Of a stretch of 64,000 nucleotides of DNA, positions 33,691-41,164 are shown one piece after another. The notes beneath the pieces were generated by a model. That model did not search any database. It saw only the letters and a list, made by a program, of their open reading frames with translations, and had not been told where the DNA came from. A program made the translations under genes and the position numbers. This DNA is from Streptomyces sp. SID12501 (GTDB lineage Bacteria; Actinomycetota; Actinomycetes; Streptomycetales; Streptomycetaceae). The DNA lies in contig NZ_JAAGLU010000003.1 in assembly GCF_010550245.1 (NCBI RefSeq), positions 124,001-188,000 of the forward strand. Direction: 5' to 3'. Position 1 is the first letter of the stretch. Each line of letters opens with the position of its first letter.

Positions 33691-35043
33691 ATGCAGAGGC
33701 ACACGGTCACGACGGCGGCCGAACTGAATGCCGCCGTCACCTCCGGCAGCAAGGACATCGAGATCACGGGTGAGATCAGGGGTCTTCCCATGCTCACTCT
33801 TCCCGAGGGCGTCAGCCTGCGCGGAGGCGTCCTCGGGTTCAACGCCAAGGGTGTCCGCCTCACCCGCGACAACCTGCTCGAGGACATCCGGATCGAGACC
33901 CAGGAACACGAGGCGGCCATCCTCAACGACACCTCCGTCGCCGGCCTCGGAGAGCTCCACCTGCGCAATGTCGTGACCGTCGGTCAGGTCCTGCTCCTGG
34001 CCCGCGACGCGGTGCGGGGCGGCCATGTGCGGGTCGACGGTCTCACGGTGGCGGCGGCCGACCTCCGCGGGAGGTTCGAGCGGCCGCACGGCTGGGCCCC
34101 CGGCTTCATCGAGGTGCAGCAGGGTGGATTCACTCTCTGGAACATGCACACAGATCCGGACGTCACGATCACCGCGGAGCTGCTCGACATCGCGGCCGGC
34201 TCCGCCGACCATCCGATCCGCGGAACCGGTGTCCTCGTCGGCGGCCACGGCGTGTACAACGGCAGCGGGGGAAAGCTGGCCGTCACCACCTTGCGGACCG
34301 GCGAGGTCCACGCCGACAGCGGCATCGTGCCCCAGACCTTCGACCTCATCTCCGGCGGTGTCTTCGTCGTCTCCGGTGCCGAGATCCGGCAGGTGACCAA
34401 CGCGGGCACGGTGGTCACCTACGGCGCGAACCAGCCCGTGTTCGACAACTGGGGAGACGTCGGCACGTGGACCGTCGAGCAGCCCATCACCTCCCACGGA
34501 CCCAGCGGCGTCGGATTCGTCCAGTTCGGCTCCCTCGACCTGCTCGACGTGCGCGCGCCGATCACGACGATGGGCCCCGGCGGCCGCGGCTTCAACCTCT
34601 ACGACGGCACCCTCCAGCACGCCGTCTTCGACAGCATCACCACGCACGGAGACGGCGGTGTCGGCATCGTCGTCTCCAAGCCGCTTCCGCTGCTGGAGAT
34701 CCGCGGCGATCTCACGACACTCGGCGGCGAGGGCTACAGCCTCTACTACGGGGTTCAAGTACCGCTCAAGGCCGCTGCCCTCGACGTGAAGCAGAGCGGG
34801 AGCATCGGAACGTTCCGCTCCGACGGCGGGATCGTCACGAAGGGAGACGACGTCATCACCGTAGTCATCGAGGGTGAGATCGGGGAGTTCTCGGCGAAGC
34901 ACGGAATCGCCGCCGAAGGAGCACACTCCGACGCCGTACACGTGCGGGGCACCGTGCCCGGCCTCGACACCGCGGAGATCTCGGCACGGGACGGTCGGAA
35001 GCTGGTCCGCCTGGACACCTCTCATCCCATGGTCCACGGGTGA
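33691..35043 (+). CDS. Cytoplasmic beta-helix-like repeat protein of unknown function, copy 2
   Basis: A 450-residue paralogue of the preceding protein, similar along its full length (by eye about half the residues). Shared anchors include GVSLRGGVLGFNAKGVRLT, FTLWNMHTDPDVTITAELL, HGPSGVGFVQFGS, GGRGFNLYDGT and the C-terminal HGIAAEGAHSDAVHVRG. The repeat phrases again alternate ITTxG and GFNLY. AAGGGA lies ten bases before the ATG. Unlike copy 1 it is not coupled to a regulator; it has its own upstream region. The degree of conservation with different flanks suggests an old duplication and retained function, perhaps as a hetero-oligomer. Function unknown. Confidence 0.75.
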   Translation: MQRHTVTTAAELNAAVTSGSKDIEITGEIRGLPMLTLPEGVSLRGGVLGFNAKGVRLTRDNLLEDIRIETQEHEAAILNDTSVAGLGELHLRNVVTVGQVLLLARDAVRGGHVRVDGLTVAAADLRGRFERPHGWAPGFIEVQQGGFTLWNMHTDPDVTITAELLDIAAGSADHPIRGTGVLVGGHGVYNGSGGKLAVTTLRTGEVHADSGIVPQTFDLISGGVFVVSGAEIRQVTNAGTVVTYGANQPVFDNWGDVGTWTVEQPITSHGPSGVGFVQFGSLDLLDVRAPITTMGPGGRGFNLYDGTLQHAVFDSITTHGDGGVGIVVSKPLPLLEIRGDLTTLGGEGYSLYYGVQVPLKAAALDVKQSGSIGTFRSDGGIVTKGDDVITVVIEGEIGEFSAKHGIAAEGAHSDAVHVRGTVPGLDTAEISARDGRKLVRLDTSHPMVHG

Positions 35044-35407
35044 AGACGGACATACGGCCGAGCGACCGAGGAAGAGGATCAGCTCTGGCCGAATCCCGGA
35101 AGTTCCGTCATCGCAGGTTGGCCGCCGCCCGCTCGCTGTCCTCGCCGACGGCGGTCGGGCGGACACCGGGAGCGGCTTGCCCCAGAACGCGGCGATCTCC
35201 CGCCGGATCCGCTTCAGCTCGCTGCACTCAGAGATGGATTCCTGACCAGCAGGAACACCTGGCCATGCCTGCCGTGACCACCGCGCGTCACCGACATCAT
35301 CGCTGGTACGCCCGACTGCTCGAAGAGCCGTGCGCCCCGAGGATTTCCGGACACCCGGAGCCCCCGTCCATGAACATCTCCGCCTGGCCGCCAGACCGAG
35401 CTGTCGC

Positions 35408-35555
35408 CGGGTCGGCCATGCGGAGGCCGAGCGCAGCGAACGCGACGACCGGCTGACGACCGCCGAACGGGATGAGTTGAAACAACTCCCCGTAGTAGAT
35501 GTGGAGTTGAGGCTGGCACGGAAGATCCTCAAGACCGCATCGGAGACGAGGCTTG
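35408..35555 (+). mobile_element. Remnant of IS3-family OrfA (transposase N-terminal protein)
   Basis: The plus strand reads HAEAERSERDDRLTTAERDE and then LRLARKILKTASE, the linker and leucine-zipper end of IS3-type OrfA proteins (normally WVRQAEAE ... ERDDRLTTAE ... ENAELRRANEILKAAS). The N-terminal HTH is scrambled and OrfB is missing, cut by the 3' end of the convergent GntR gene at 35577. The rest of 35044-35576 contains no other recognisable gene. Confidence 0.65.
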
Positions 35556-35576
35556 GCCCGCGTGAGCGCGACCATG

Positions 35577-36362
35577 TCACATCGGCTCGGCTGCCGACCA
35601 GTTCCCGGTGGTGAGATCCATGGTCTCTTCGGGGGTGTCGTAGTCCGGGTGGAGATAGATCCTGACCCACTCCAGGACCCTGTCGTCGGGGTCGTGCACG
35701 GTGATGGTGGCGACCAGCATCTGGTCGGCGATGGTCAGGCCGAGCGCCTCTGTCACCACGGCGGGTGCGTGGGCGATACCCATACGGCGCCGCATGCGGG
35801 CGACTGTGTGGCCCTGGCCGACGAGGAGCTTGGGCATGGGCTCGTGGTCGAGTTGCTCCCCGGTGTGGCGCTCACCGATGACCGGTTGCTGGACGTTGTG
35901 GGCGACGCTGTGCCGCGACCCGTCGTAGCTGCGCAGTCGCACGCACTGCCACAGGTCGCCGCCCGGCTGCAGGCCGAACACGGTCAGTGCCTCGGCCGGC
36001 GCGGTGCCCGTCTCGGCGAGCAGCACCTGGTAGGTGTACGGCCGGTACGGCCCGGTGGCCTCCAGCGTGCTGGGCCCGGGGCGGGCCTCGGCCCTCTCGG
36101 GCCGGTGCACCACCTGCGGACGGCGACCGCGCTGGCGTCGGATCCAGCCTTCGCCGGCCAGCCGGTCCAGGGCCGTCCGGCTGGTGATGACGCTGATCCC
36201 GAGGCGCTCGGCGAGCTCGCGTTCGCCGGGGAAGTCCGTGCGATCCAGCCACAGACCGTCCGCGATCTCGCGGCGCAGGTGCAGGTACACCTGGTGGTGC
36301 AGCGGGACGGCGGGGTCGAAGGTGATCGACTGGGTCGGCGGTGGTTGGCGATCAGTGCTCAC
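35577..36362 (-). CDS. GntR/UTRA-family transcriptional regulator (paralogue)
   Basis: A 261-residue HutC-type repressor, paralogous to the one at 27183-27971. The HTH is GERELAERLGISVITSRTALDRLAGEGW with UTRA domain containing GGDLWQCVRLRSYDGSRH, followed by PDYDTPEETMDL. Its upstream sequence holds an 18-bp inverted repeat (36394-36411), and a related sequence precedes the FAH/monooxygenase operon at 40.1 kb. This suggests that it controls the minus-strand aromatic operon lying immediately upstream on the same strand. The start ATG at 36362 is not preceded by a strong ribosome site (AGGG-like bases only). Confidence 0.87.
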   Translation of the reverse strand: MSTDRQPPPTQSITFDPAVPLHHQVYLHLRREIADGLWLDRTDFPGERELAERLGISVITSRTALDRLAGEGWIRRQRGRRPQVVHRPERAEARPGPSTLEATGPYRPYTYQVLLAETGTAPAEALTVFGLQPGGDLWQCVRLRSYDGSRHSVAHNVQQPVIGERHTGEQLDHEPMPKLLVGQGHTVARMRRRMGIAHAPAVVTEALGLTIADQMLVATITVHDPDDRVLEWVRIYLHPDYDTPEETMDLTTGNWSAAEPM

Positions 36363-36393
36363 GTTGCCTCACTCGACCCTGCCGGAACGATCC

Positions 36394-36411
36394 ATAATCC
36401 TAGGAGATTAT
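36394..36411. promoter_or_regulatory. 18-bp inverted repeat ATAATC-N6-GATTAT before gntR paralogue
   Basis: The arms ATAATC and GATTAT are perfect around CTAGGA, 32 bases before the regulator's ATG. It is AT-rich in a GC-rich genome and ideally placed for autoregulation. A sequence matching it at about 11 of 18 positions lies at 40099-40114. Confidence 0.6.
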
Positions 36412-36429
36412 CAAGCTGGGCAGGTCTGC

Positions 36430-36831
36430 CTCAGATCCAGGTCCTCGCTGTGGCAGGCCGGCCCGGGTGCGCGCCACCTGGTCGCGCAGTGCGTCGAAGC
36501 TGACCTCGAAGGGGCCGCGCGTGTGGGACCGGGCGTGGATCGCGGTGGCCGGGCCGGTCGTGCGGAGCATGTGTTCGGCGTAGTTGAGCGTCGATCCCGT
36601 GAACCATCGGCAGTCGGGCATCGGGTCATCCGTGCGTACGGTCTCCCACCGCTGGGAGACCCGCACGTCGAAGTACTCGGCGATCGACTGCCAGAACAGC
36701 GACGGCTCCCGGACCGACCACGCGCGCAGGCTCTCGTAGTCGTGCGCCTCGACCCGGCCGTGTGTGGCGAGCCAGCCCGCGAACCTGCCGAGCGCCGACT
36801 TCTCCCATGCGTCCGCCGGCGGCTTCCACAT
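36430..36831 (-). pseudogene. Truncated acetoacetyl-CoA synthetase (N-terminal fifth only)
   Basis: About 130 codons match the N-terminus of acetoacetyl-CoA synthetase: MWKPPADAWEKSALGRF, FWQSIAEYFDVRVS, CRWFTGSTLNYAEHML, then FDALRDQVARTRAGL, after which homology stops and the frame closes at 36400. The complete enzyme would need more than 500 further residues. It starts 24 bases after the stop of the ring-cleavage dioxygenase gene, so it was the fourth gene of the FAH-monooxygenase-dioxygenase operon. The sequence differs enough from the intact copy at 28111 to be a separate paralogue rather than a recent duplicate. Its loss was tolerated, perhaps because the other copy suffices. Confidence 0.8.
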
Positions 36832-36854
36832 CACGACCGGATCGTGTCGCCCCC

Positions 36855-37487
36855 TCAACGAGAGCTCCCCCGCCGCTCTTTGCGCACGGCTTCGACGAAC
36901 TCGTGCAGCAGCTCGGCGTGTTGCGGGTGCGGTGTGAGGATCTGCTCCTCCGGTTCACCCGAGTCCACGCGGGCACACAGTTCCTCCGGGTCGATGAGCG
37001 CTCCGGCCGGGTTGGCGTCGAACGCCCCCGTCGCCAGCCACGCGTTGGTCTGTGCGGTGGACGCGAACGCCTCGACGGTCAGCTCGATCATGTTCCCGTC
37101 GGGATCGAGGTAGTACATCGAGGTGGCGACGCCGTGGTTCATGCAGCGCAACGGCAGGATGCCCTGCGCTTTCAGAGCCCTGTACTGGTCGGTCAGTTCC
37201 TTGAGTGAGGCGACCGTGAACGCGGTGTGGTCCAGGCCGGTCGCGTTCGGCGGCGGCGCCACCGCGTCCTGCACGGGGATGACGGCGAGGCGGTCCTGCG
37301 AGTCGTCCCAGGTGAGAAACTTGATCATGGGGTGGTCCAGGACCACCTGCAGGCCGAGCACCTTGCCGTACCAGTCGATCAGGGCCTTCGGCTGCGTGGT
37401 GCGGAGCACGGTGTGGGCGTACTCGCGGGGCCGGAATCCCTGCTGGGGTTCGGGCACGTGGGCTGTCGTCGTGGTCGTCATCGTCAT
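36855..37487 (-). CDS. VOC-family extradiol ring-cleavage dioxygenase
   Basis: A 210-residue vicinal-oxygen-chelate protein of the catechol 2,3-dioxygenase / biphenyl-2,3-diol dioxygenase III group. The metal ligands are visible: His in REYAHTVLRT, His in GLDHTAFTV and Glu in GNMIELTVE, with the usual DPDG turn. The ATG at 37487 overlaps the monooxygenase stop (ATGA); a second ATG at 37481 has better spacing to GAAGG. Its role would be extradiol cleavage of a hydroxylated aromatic made by the monooxygenase, with the FAH-type hydrolase acting on the product. The substrate cannot be told from sequence; glyoxalase-like activity is an alternative. Confidence 0.85.
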   Translation of the reverse strand: MTMTTTTTAHVPEPQQGFRPREYAHTVLRTTQPKALIDWYGKVLGLQVVLDHPMIKFLTWDDSQDRLAVIPVQDAVAPPPNATGLDHTAFTVASLKELTDQYRALKAQGILPLRCMNHGVATSMYYLDPDGNMIELTVEAFASTAQTNAWLATGAFDANPAGALIDPEELCARVDSGEPEEQILTPHPQHAELLHEFVEAVRKERRGSSR

Positions 37488-39169
37488 GCCTTCGTGTCGG
37501 GGCTGTCGGGGCGGGTTCGCCGGCCCGTGCACACATCCAGGACGTCATCGGGTGACACGTCGGTGTCCTCGCCGCGCCATGCGACGTGCAGGTCGGGCCG
37601 GAGCAACAGCAGCGAGGCGCCGTAGAGTTGCCGGAGGTCACCGCGTCCGTCGAGACGGAGCACGTCGAGCGGGACGCCGCGCTGCCGGGCGGCGCCGAGG
37701 AACCGGTCCGTCGTGAGTGTCGGGGTGTCGAGGGCGAGCAGGGTCAGGCCGGTGCCGGCCTGGTCGTGCACGGAGGCGCCCGGTTTGATCCAGGCGTTCG
37801 GCAGGCGGCTGCCGGGCGCTGCCGAGGGCTGGTACACCGGGCTGTCGGGGTCCGGGAGCGGGCCGGTCTCGTGGCTGCAGACCGGTGAGAGCGCGTAGCG
37901 GTAGCCCAGTTCGGTCCCGTGCTGCTCGTGGCTGCGGCGCTGGTAGGTGTTGAAGGCGGCGGCGAGCAGTCGGCGCCGCTCGCGGCCGACCGGTGTGTCG
38001 TGTCCGACGACCGGGTCGTAGAGCCTGCGCCAGGTCTCCACGCCCGTGGCCGCGTACTCGGCGGCCCGGCAGTTGCGCACTCCGACCGGGTGCCGTTCGG
38101 CGTGGTAGCTGTCCAGCAGGGTGGGACCGCCCCAGCCACGCAGGACGGCGGTGAGCTTCCAGGCGAGGTTGTCGGCGTCGCCGATCCCGGTGTTCAGGCC
38201 GAACCCGCCGGTCGGGATGTACTGGTGCGCCGAGTCGCCGGCCAGGAGGACCCGGCCGTCGCGGTACTGGTCGGCGACCAGCAGGTGCGGGGTCCACGCG
38301 CCGGCGTGGAGTACCTCGGGGTCGAGGTCGAGGCCGAGCGCGGCGCGCACTTCCTCCGCCGGGTCGAGCCGCGACACATCGGCGTCCGCGGTGATGTGTA
38401 CATGCAGTGACCAGCGCTTCAGGTCGTCCTGGGCGATCAGCACCCCCTGCCGGGCCCCGGCGAGGTAGTAGTGCCGGAACGGCTCCAGGCCGGCCTTGTC
38501 CAGCAGCTCCGGGCACCGGAAGAAGATCTGGTAGTTGCGGGCGACGCGGGCGCGCCCCGAGTACTCGATGCCCAGCGTCTTACGGACCAGGCTGCCGCCG
38601 CCGTCGCACCCGACGAGGTAGCGCGCGATGACGGTGCTCTTCTCGCCGTTCGCGCTGCGGATCTCGGCGTGCACGCCGTCCGCGTCCTGGCTGAAGCCGG
38701 TCAGCTCGTGACCGAAGCACACCCGCACGGTGGGCAGCGCCCGGGCCTCCTGGCCCAGCAGTGCCTCCAGGGTGTACTGGGAGATGCGCTGGTACGACTC
38801 CCGGGCTTCGGTGCCGTCCGCGCACGTCGCGACGCGCTCCCGGGTCTCGGCGATGGACGGGTACGACAGCACCGCGTACGGCGGCTCGGCCAGCGACGGG
38901 CCCGTGTAGACGTCGGGCCGGGCGTCGAGCGGCCACCCAGCGGCGCGGATCTTCTCCGCCAGGCCGAGCCGTCCGAAGATCTCCATCGACCTCGGGTTGC
39001 ACAGGTCCATCTTCGGCAGGGTGCCCACCGAGCGGCTGCGTTCGACCAGCAGGCAGCGGATCCCGCGCTGCCCGAGGGAGATCGCCAGCGTGAGGCCGAC
39101 CGGTCCGGCCCCCACGATGAGGACCTCGGGGGAATCGGCTGCGCCGGTGCGCGTGTCCTGGCCGGTCAT
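37484..39169 (-). CDS. FAD-dependent aromatic-ring monooxygenase (PheA/TfdB family)
   Basis: A 561-residue flavoprotein hydroxylase. The FAD fingerprint is VLIVGAGPVGLTLAISLGQ at the N-terminus, the DG motif is LVGCDGGGSLVRK near 185, and the GD motif is LLAGDSAHQYIPTGGFGLN near 300. A C-terminal thioredoxin-like domain (LLALDTPTLTTDRF, LRPDLHVAWRG) is typical of the phenol/resorcinol hydroxylase branch. It is coupled by ATGA overlaps both to the FAH gene upstream and to the dioxygenase gene downstream. NAD(P)H-dependent ortho-hydroxylation of a phenol or phenylpropionate-type acid is likely. Confidence 0.9.
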   Translation of the reverse strand: MTGQDTRTGAADSPEVLIVGAGPVGLTLAISLGQRGIRCLLVERSRSVGTLPKMDLCNPRSMEIFGRLGLAEKIRAAGWPLDARPDVYTGPSLAEPPYAVLSYPSIAETRERVATCADGTEARESYQRISQYTLEALLGQEARALPTVRVCFGHELTGFSQDADGVHAEIRSANGEKSTVIARYLVGCDGGGSLVRKTLGIEYSGRARVARNYQIFFRCPELLDKAGLEPFRHYYLAGARQGVLIAQDDLKRWSLHVHITADADVSRLDPAEEVRAALGLDLDPEVLHAGAWTPHLLVADQYRDGRVLLAGDSAHQYIPTGGFGLNTGIGDADNLAWKLTAVLRGWGGPTLLDSYHAERHPVGVRNCRAAEYAATGVETWRRLYDPVVGHDTPVGRERRRLLAAAFNTYQRRSHEQHGTELGYRYALSPVCSHETGPLPDPDSPVYQPSAAPGSRLPNAWIKPGASVHDQAGTGLTLLALDTPTLTTDRFLGAARQRGVPLDVLRLDGRGDLRQLYGASLLLLRPDLHVAWRGEDTDVSPDDVLDVCTGRRTRPDSPDTKA

Positions 39170-40026
39170 GGCCGCCTCTCGTTCGTCACGGGGTTGCTGA
39201 GGACGCCGACGTCGGGAATCTCGATCTCCACGCGGTCGCCGGCCCGCAGCCAGTTCTGGGAAAGCGCTCCGATGCCAGCCGGGGAACCGGTGAGGATCGT
39301 GTCGCCCGGCCGCAGCTCGAATACCTGTGAGACGTACGCGACCAGTTCGGCGAAACCGAAGATCAGATCAGCCATGTCGAGCTGCTGCCGCACCTGCCCG
39401 TTGACCCGGGTGCGGAGGGTCAGCCGTGACGGGTCGGGGATCTCGTCGGCCGTCACCAGCCATGGGCCGAACGCCCCCGAGGAGGGAAAGTTCTTCCCGG
39501 CCGTGGTCTGACTGGAGTGGGTCTGGAAGTCGCGGACGCTGCCGTCGTTGTAGCAGGCGTACCCGGCCACGTGGTCCATGGCCTTCTCGGCGGGGACGTA
39601 GCGGCACGGCCGCCCCATCACGAGGGCGATCTCGCCCTCGTAGTCGAGCTGGTCCGAGACCTCGGGAACCAGGAGCGCCTGCCCGTGGCCGACGTGACTG
39701 AGCGGACTGCGCGTGAACAGACGCGGATACGCCGGATAGTCGCCCGGCACCCGCCGCATCAGCTCGGCCGTCTCCTCGAAATGGCTCTTCGTGTTCAGGC
39801 CGATGCCGATGACGTGCGTGGGGTTGGTGACCGGCGGCAGCCAGGTCACGTCGTCGAACGACCAGTCGCTCGGCGCGTTCCGGAACGGCTCAAGGGCGGC
39901 TGCCCCGTGCCCGATCACCGTCTTCAGGTCGGAAGCGCTCACTCGCTCCGACACGTCGATCAGACCCGTCGGGGCCACGATCCCGAAACGGTCCTGTCCG
40001 CCCACTCGAAAGCTGGCGAGTCGCAT
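39166..40026 (-). CDS. Fumarylacetoacetate hydrolase-family protein
   Basis: A 286-residue FAH-fold protein, the size of fumarylpyruvate or acylpyruvate hydrolases rather than the long eukaryotic FAH. Motifs are VIGIGLNTKSHFEE, LDYEGEIALVMG (metal Glu), and TILTGSPAGIGAL, with VTADEIPDPSRLTLRTRVNG between. It opens the minus-strand operon and its TGA overlaps the monooxygenase ATG. It would hydrolyse a C-C bond in a ring-cleavage product. Hydrolysis of maleylacetoacetate made by the distant hmgA is also conceivable. An AT-rich operator-like sequence lies 73-88 bases upstream. Confidence 0.88.
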   Translation of the reverse strand: MRLASFRVGGQDRFGIVAPTGLIDVSERVSASDLKTVIGHGAAALEPFRNAPSDWSFDDVTWLPPVTNPTHVIGIGLNTKSHFEETAELMRRVPGDYPAYPRLFTRSPLSHVGHGQALLVPEVSDQLDYEGEIALVMGRPCRYVPAEKAMDHVAGYACYNDGSVRDFQTHSSQTTAGKNFPSSGAFGPWLVTADEIPDPSRLTLRTRVNGQVRQQLDMADLIFGFAELVAYVSQVFELRPGDTILTGSPAGIGALSQNWLRAGDRVEIEIPDVGVLSNPVTNERRP

Positions 40027-40490
40027 AGCGCGGACTCCTCACTGGGAAGGCGTCGCGTCGCGGCTGCCGGGCCGCGCCGCGAACTGGCAAACTGAGCGAA
40101 ACATATAGGTTTATGAGAAGTCAATGGGCACGGCACGCACCGCCCTGTCACCGGACTCTTGAGCCGGACGCCATGGCGACGAAGAGGCCAGGTCAGCAGT
40201 GGTCCTGGAGACTCCGGCCGCCGAAGGTGAGGGCCCCCGGCCGTACGCGCCTCACCTTGAATCGATCAAGGTCGGCCGCCCGGCGGAGCTCGCACGCGTC
40301 TTGACGACCGCGAAAACGCGCACCTGTGTTCACGCCTACCTCGGCACTCCGAAGCCGAGAGCCGCGGTCGCTCCCACCGCCGCCCCATCGGCTTCCGCCC
40401 GCTCCCGCCGCCCGTCGGCACTCTCCCCCGCCGACTCGTTTCGTCCTGTCTCCCGGCATGCCGCGTGCCACTCATCGAACAGGAGTTCCC
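40027..40490. other. Divergent region between the FAH operon and the MFS remnant
   Basis: About 460 bases without a gene. The first 90 bases hold the FAH promoter and the AT-rich motif at 40099-40114. The remainder is GC-rich with no recognisable repeat, RNA gene or reading frame. Confidence 0.5.
40099..40114. promoter_or_regulatory. Operator-like AAAC-N6-GTTT before the FAH operon
   Basis: The minus strand reads ATAAACCTATATGTTT, which aligns with ATAATCCTAGGAGATTAT at 36394 (shared ATAA, CCTA, G and TT). The AT content is far above the surroundings. It is a likely site for the neighbouring GntR paralogue and would link regulator and operon. Confidence 0.45.
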
Positions 40491-40949
40491 ATGCCCGCTG
40501 CGCCCTCGTCCCCCGGAAAACCGCTGGTGACCACCACGGACAGCGTTTCGACGACCTCACCCTCCCGCACCCGCGTCGTCGTCGGCGGGGGCGTGGGGAA
40601 CGCCCTCGAGTGGTACGACTGGTCCGCCTACGCGGCGTTCGCTCCCCTTCTCGCCCAGCAGTTCTTCAACCCGGCCGACGCGACCTCGGCCATGCTCGCG
40701 ACCCTCGCGGTGTTCGCCGTCGGATTCGTCATGCGCCCTGTGGGCGGGCTGTTCTTCGGGTGGCCGGCCGACCGGAGCGGCCGGCAGCGCAGCATGGTGC
40801 CGGCCATGTCCCTGACCGCGCTCGGCAGCCTCGTCATCGCCGTCGCACCGAAAGAGGAGGCCAGGCTCATCGCGGCCCTGGCAGACGGCGAACCGGCCCG
40901 GACCCGCATCACGTCGTTCCTGCAGGCACGCACCGCGGGGAGGGAGTGA
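40491..40949 (+). pseudogene. Truncated MHS-type MFS transporter
   Basis: A 152-codon frame with AGGAG five bases before the ATG. Residues 25-110 are the first transmembrane segments of a metabolite:H+ symporter of the ProP/KgtP/ShiA type (GNALEWYDWSAYAAFAPLLA, GFVMRPVGGLFFGWPADRSG, SMVPAMSLTALGSLVIAVAP). After the third segment the homology stops abruptly and 33 hydrophilic residues (PKEEARLIAALADGEPARTR) end the frame. A functional carrier needs about 430 residues, so an internal deletion has removed most of it. It may once have been the uptake system for the neighbouring aromatic operon. Confidence 0.75.
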
Positions 40950-41071
40950 ATTCCTGACCTGGCCGCCAGGCCGCACTCCGGAAGTTCTCCTGTGTACCGG
41001 GCGGGACGTCGCTGTGAGCCGCCCATGAGGTCATATGGGTCGCCCATGAAACGAGCGGGATCGTTGGCATC

Positions 41072-41083
41072 ATCGTCAACAGT
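41072..41083. promoter_or_regulatory. ATCGTCAACA motif before the tannase-like esterase
   Basis: It lies about 85 bases before the TTG start. The same ten bases occur at 14809-14818 upstream of the lipoprotein esterase, the other esterase with a low-complexity insert. It fits the general GntR operator form. Only two copies were seen by eye. Confidence 0.35.
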
Positions 41084-41164
41084 TCTCTATGTTCGCAGGA
41101 GCGGATCACTCAGTCCGCGACCATCTGTGAGCACCGGTGGGACACTTCCGGAGAGGGCATCAAG

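Noticed and set aside
33451..35670. 739-codon minus-strand open frame
   Set aside because: It covers the antisense of the second beta-helix-like gene and has no domain, start signal or coherent composition.
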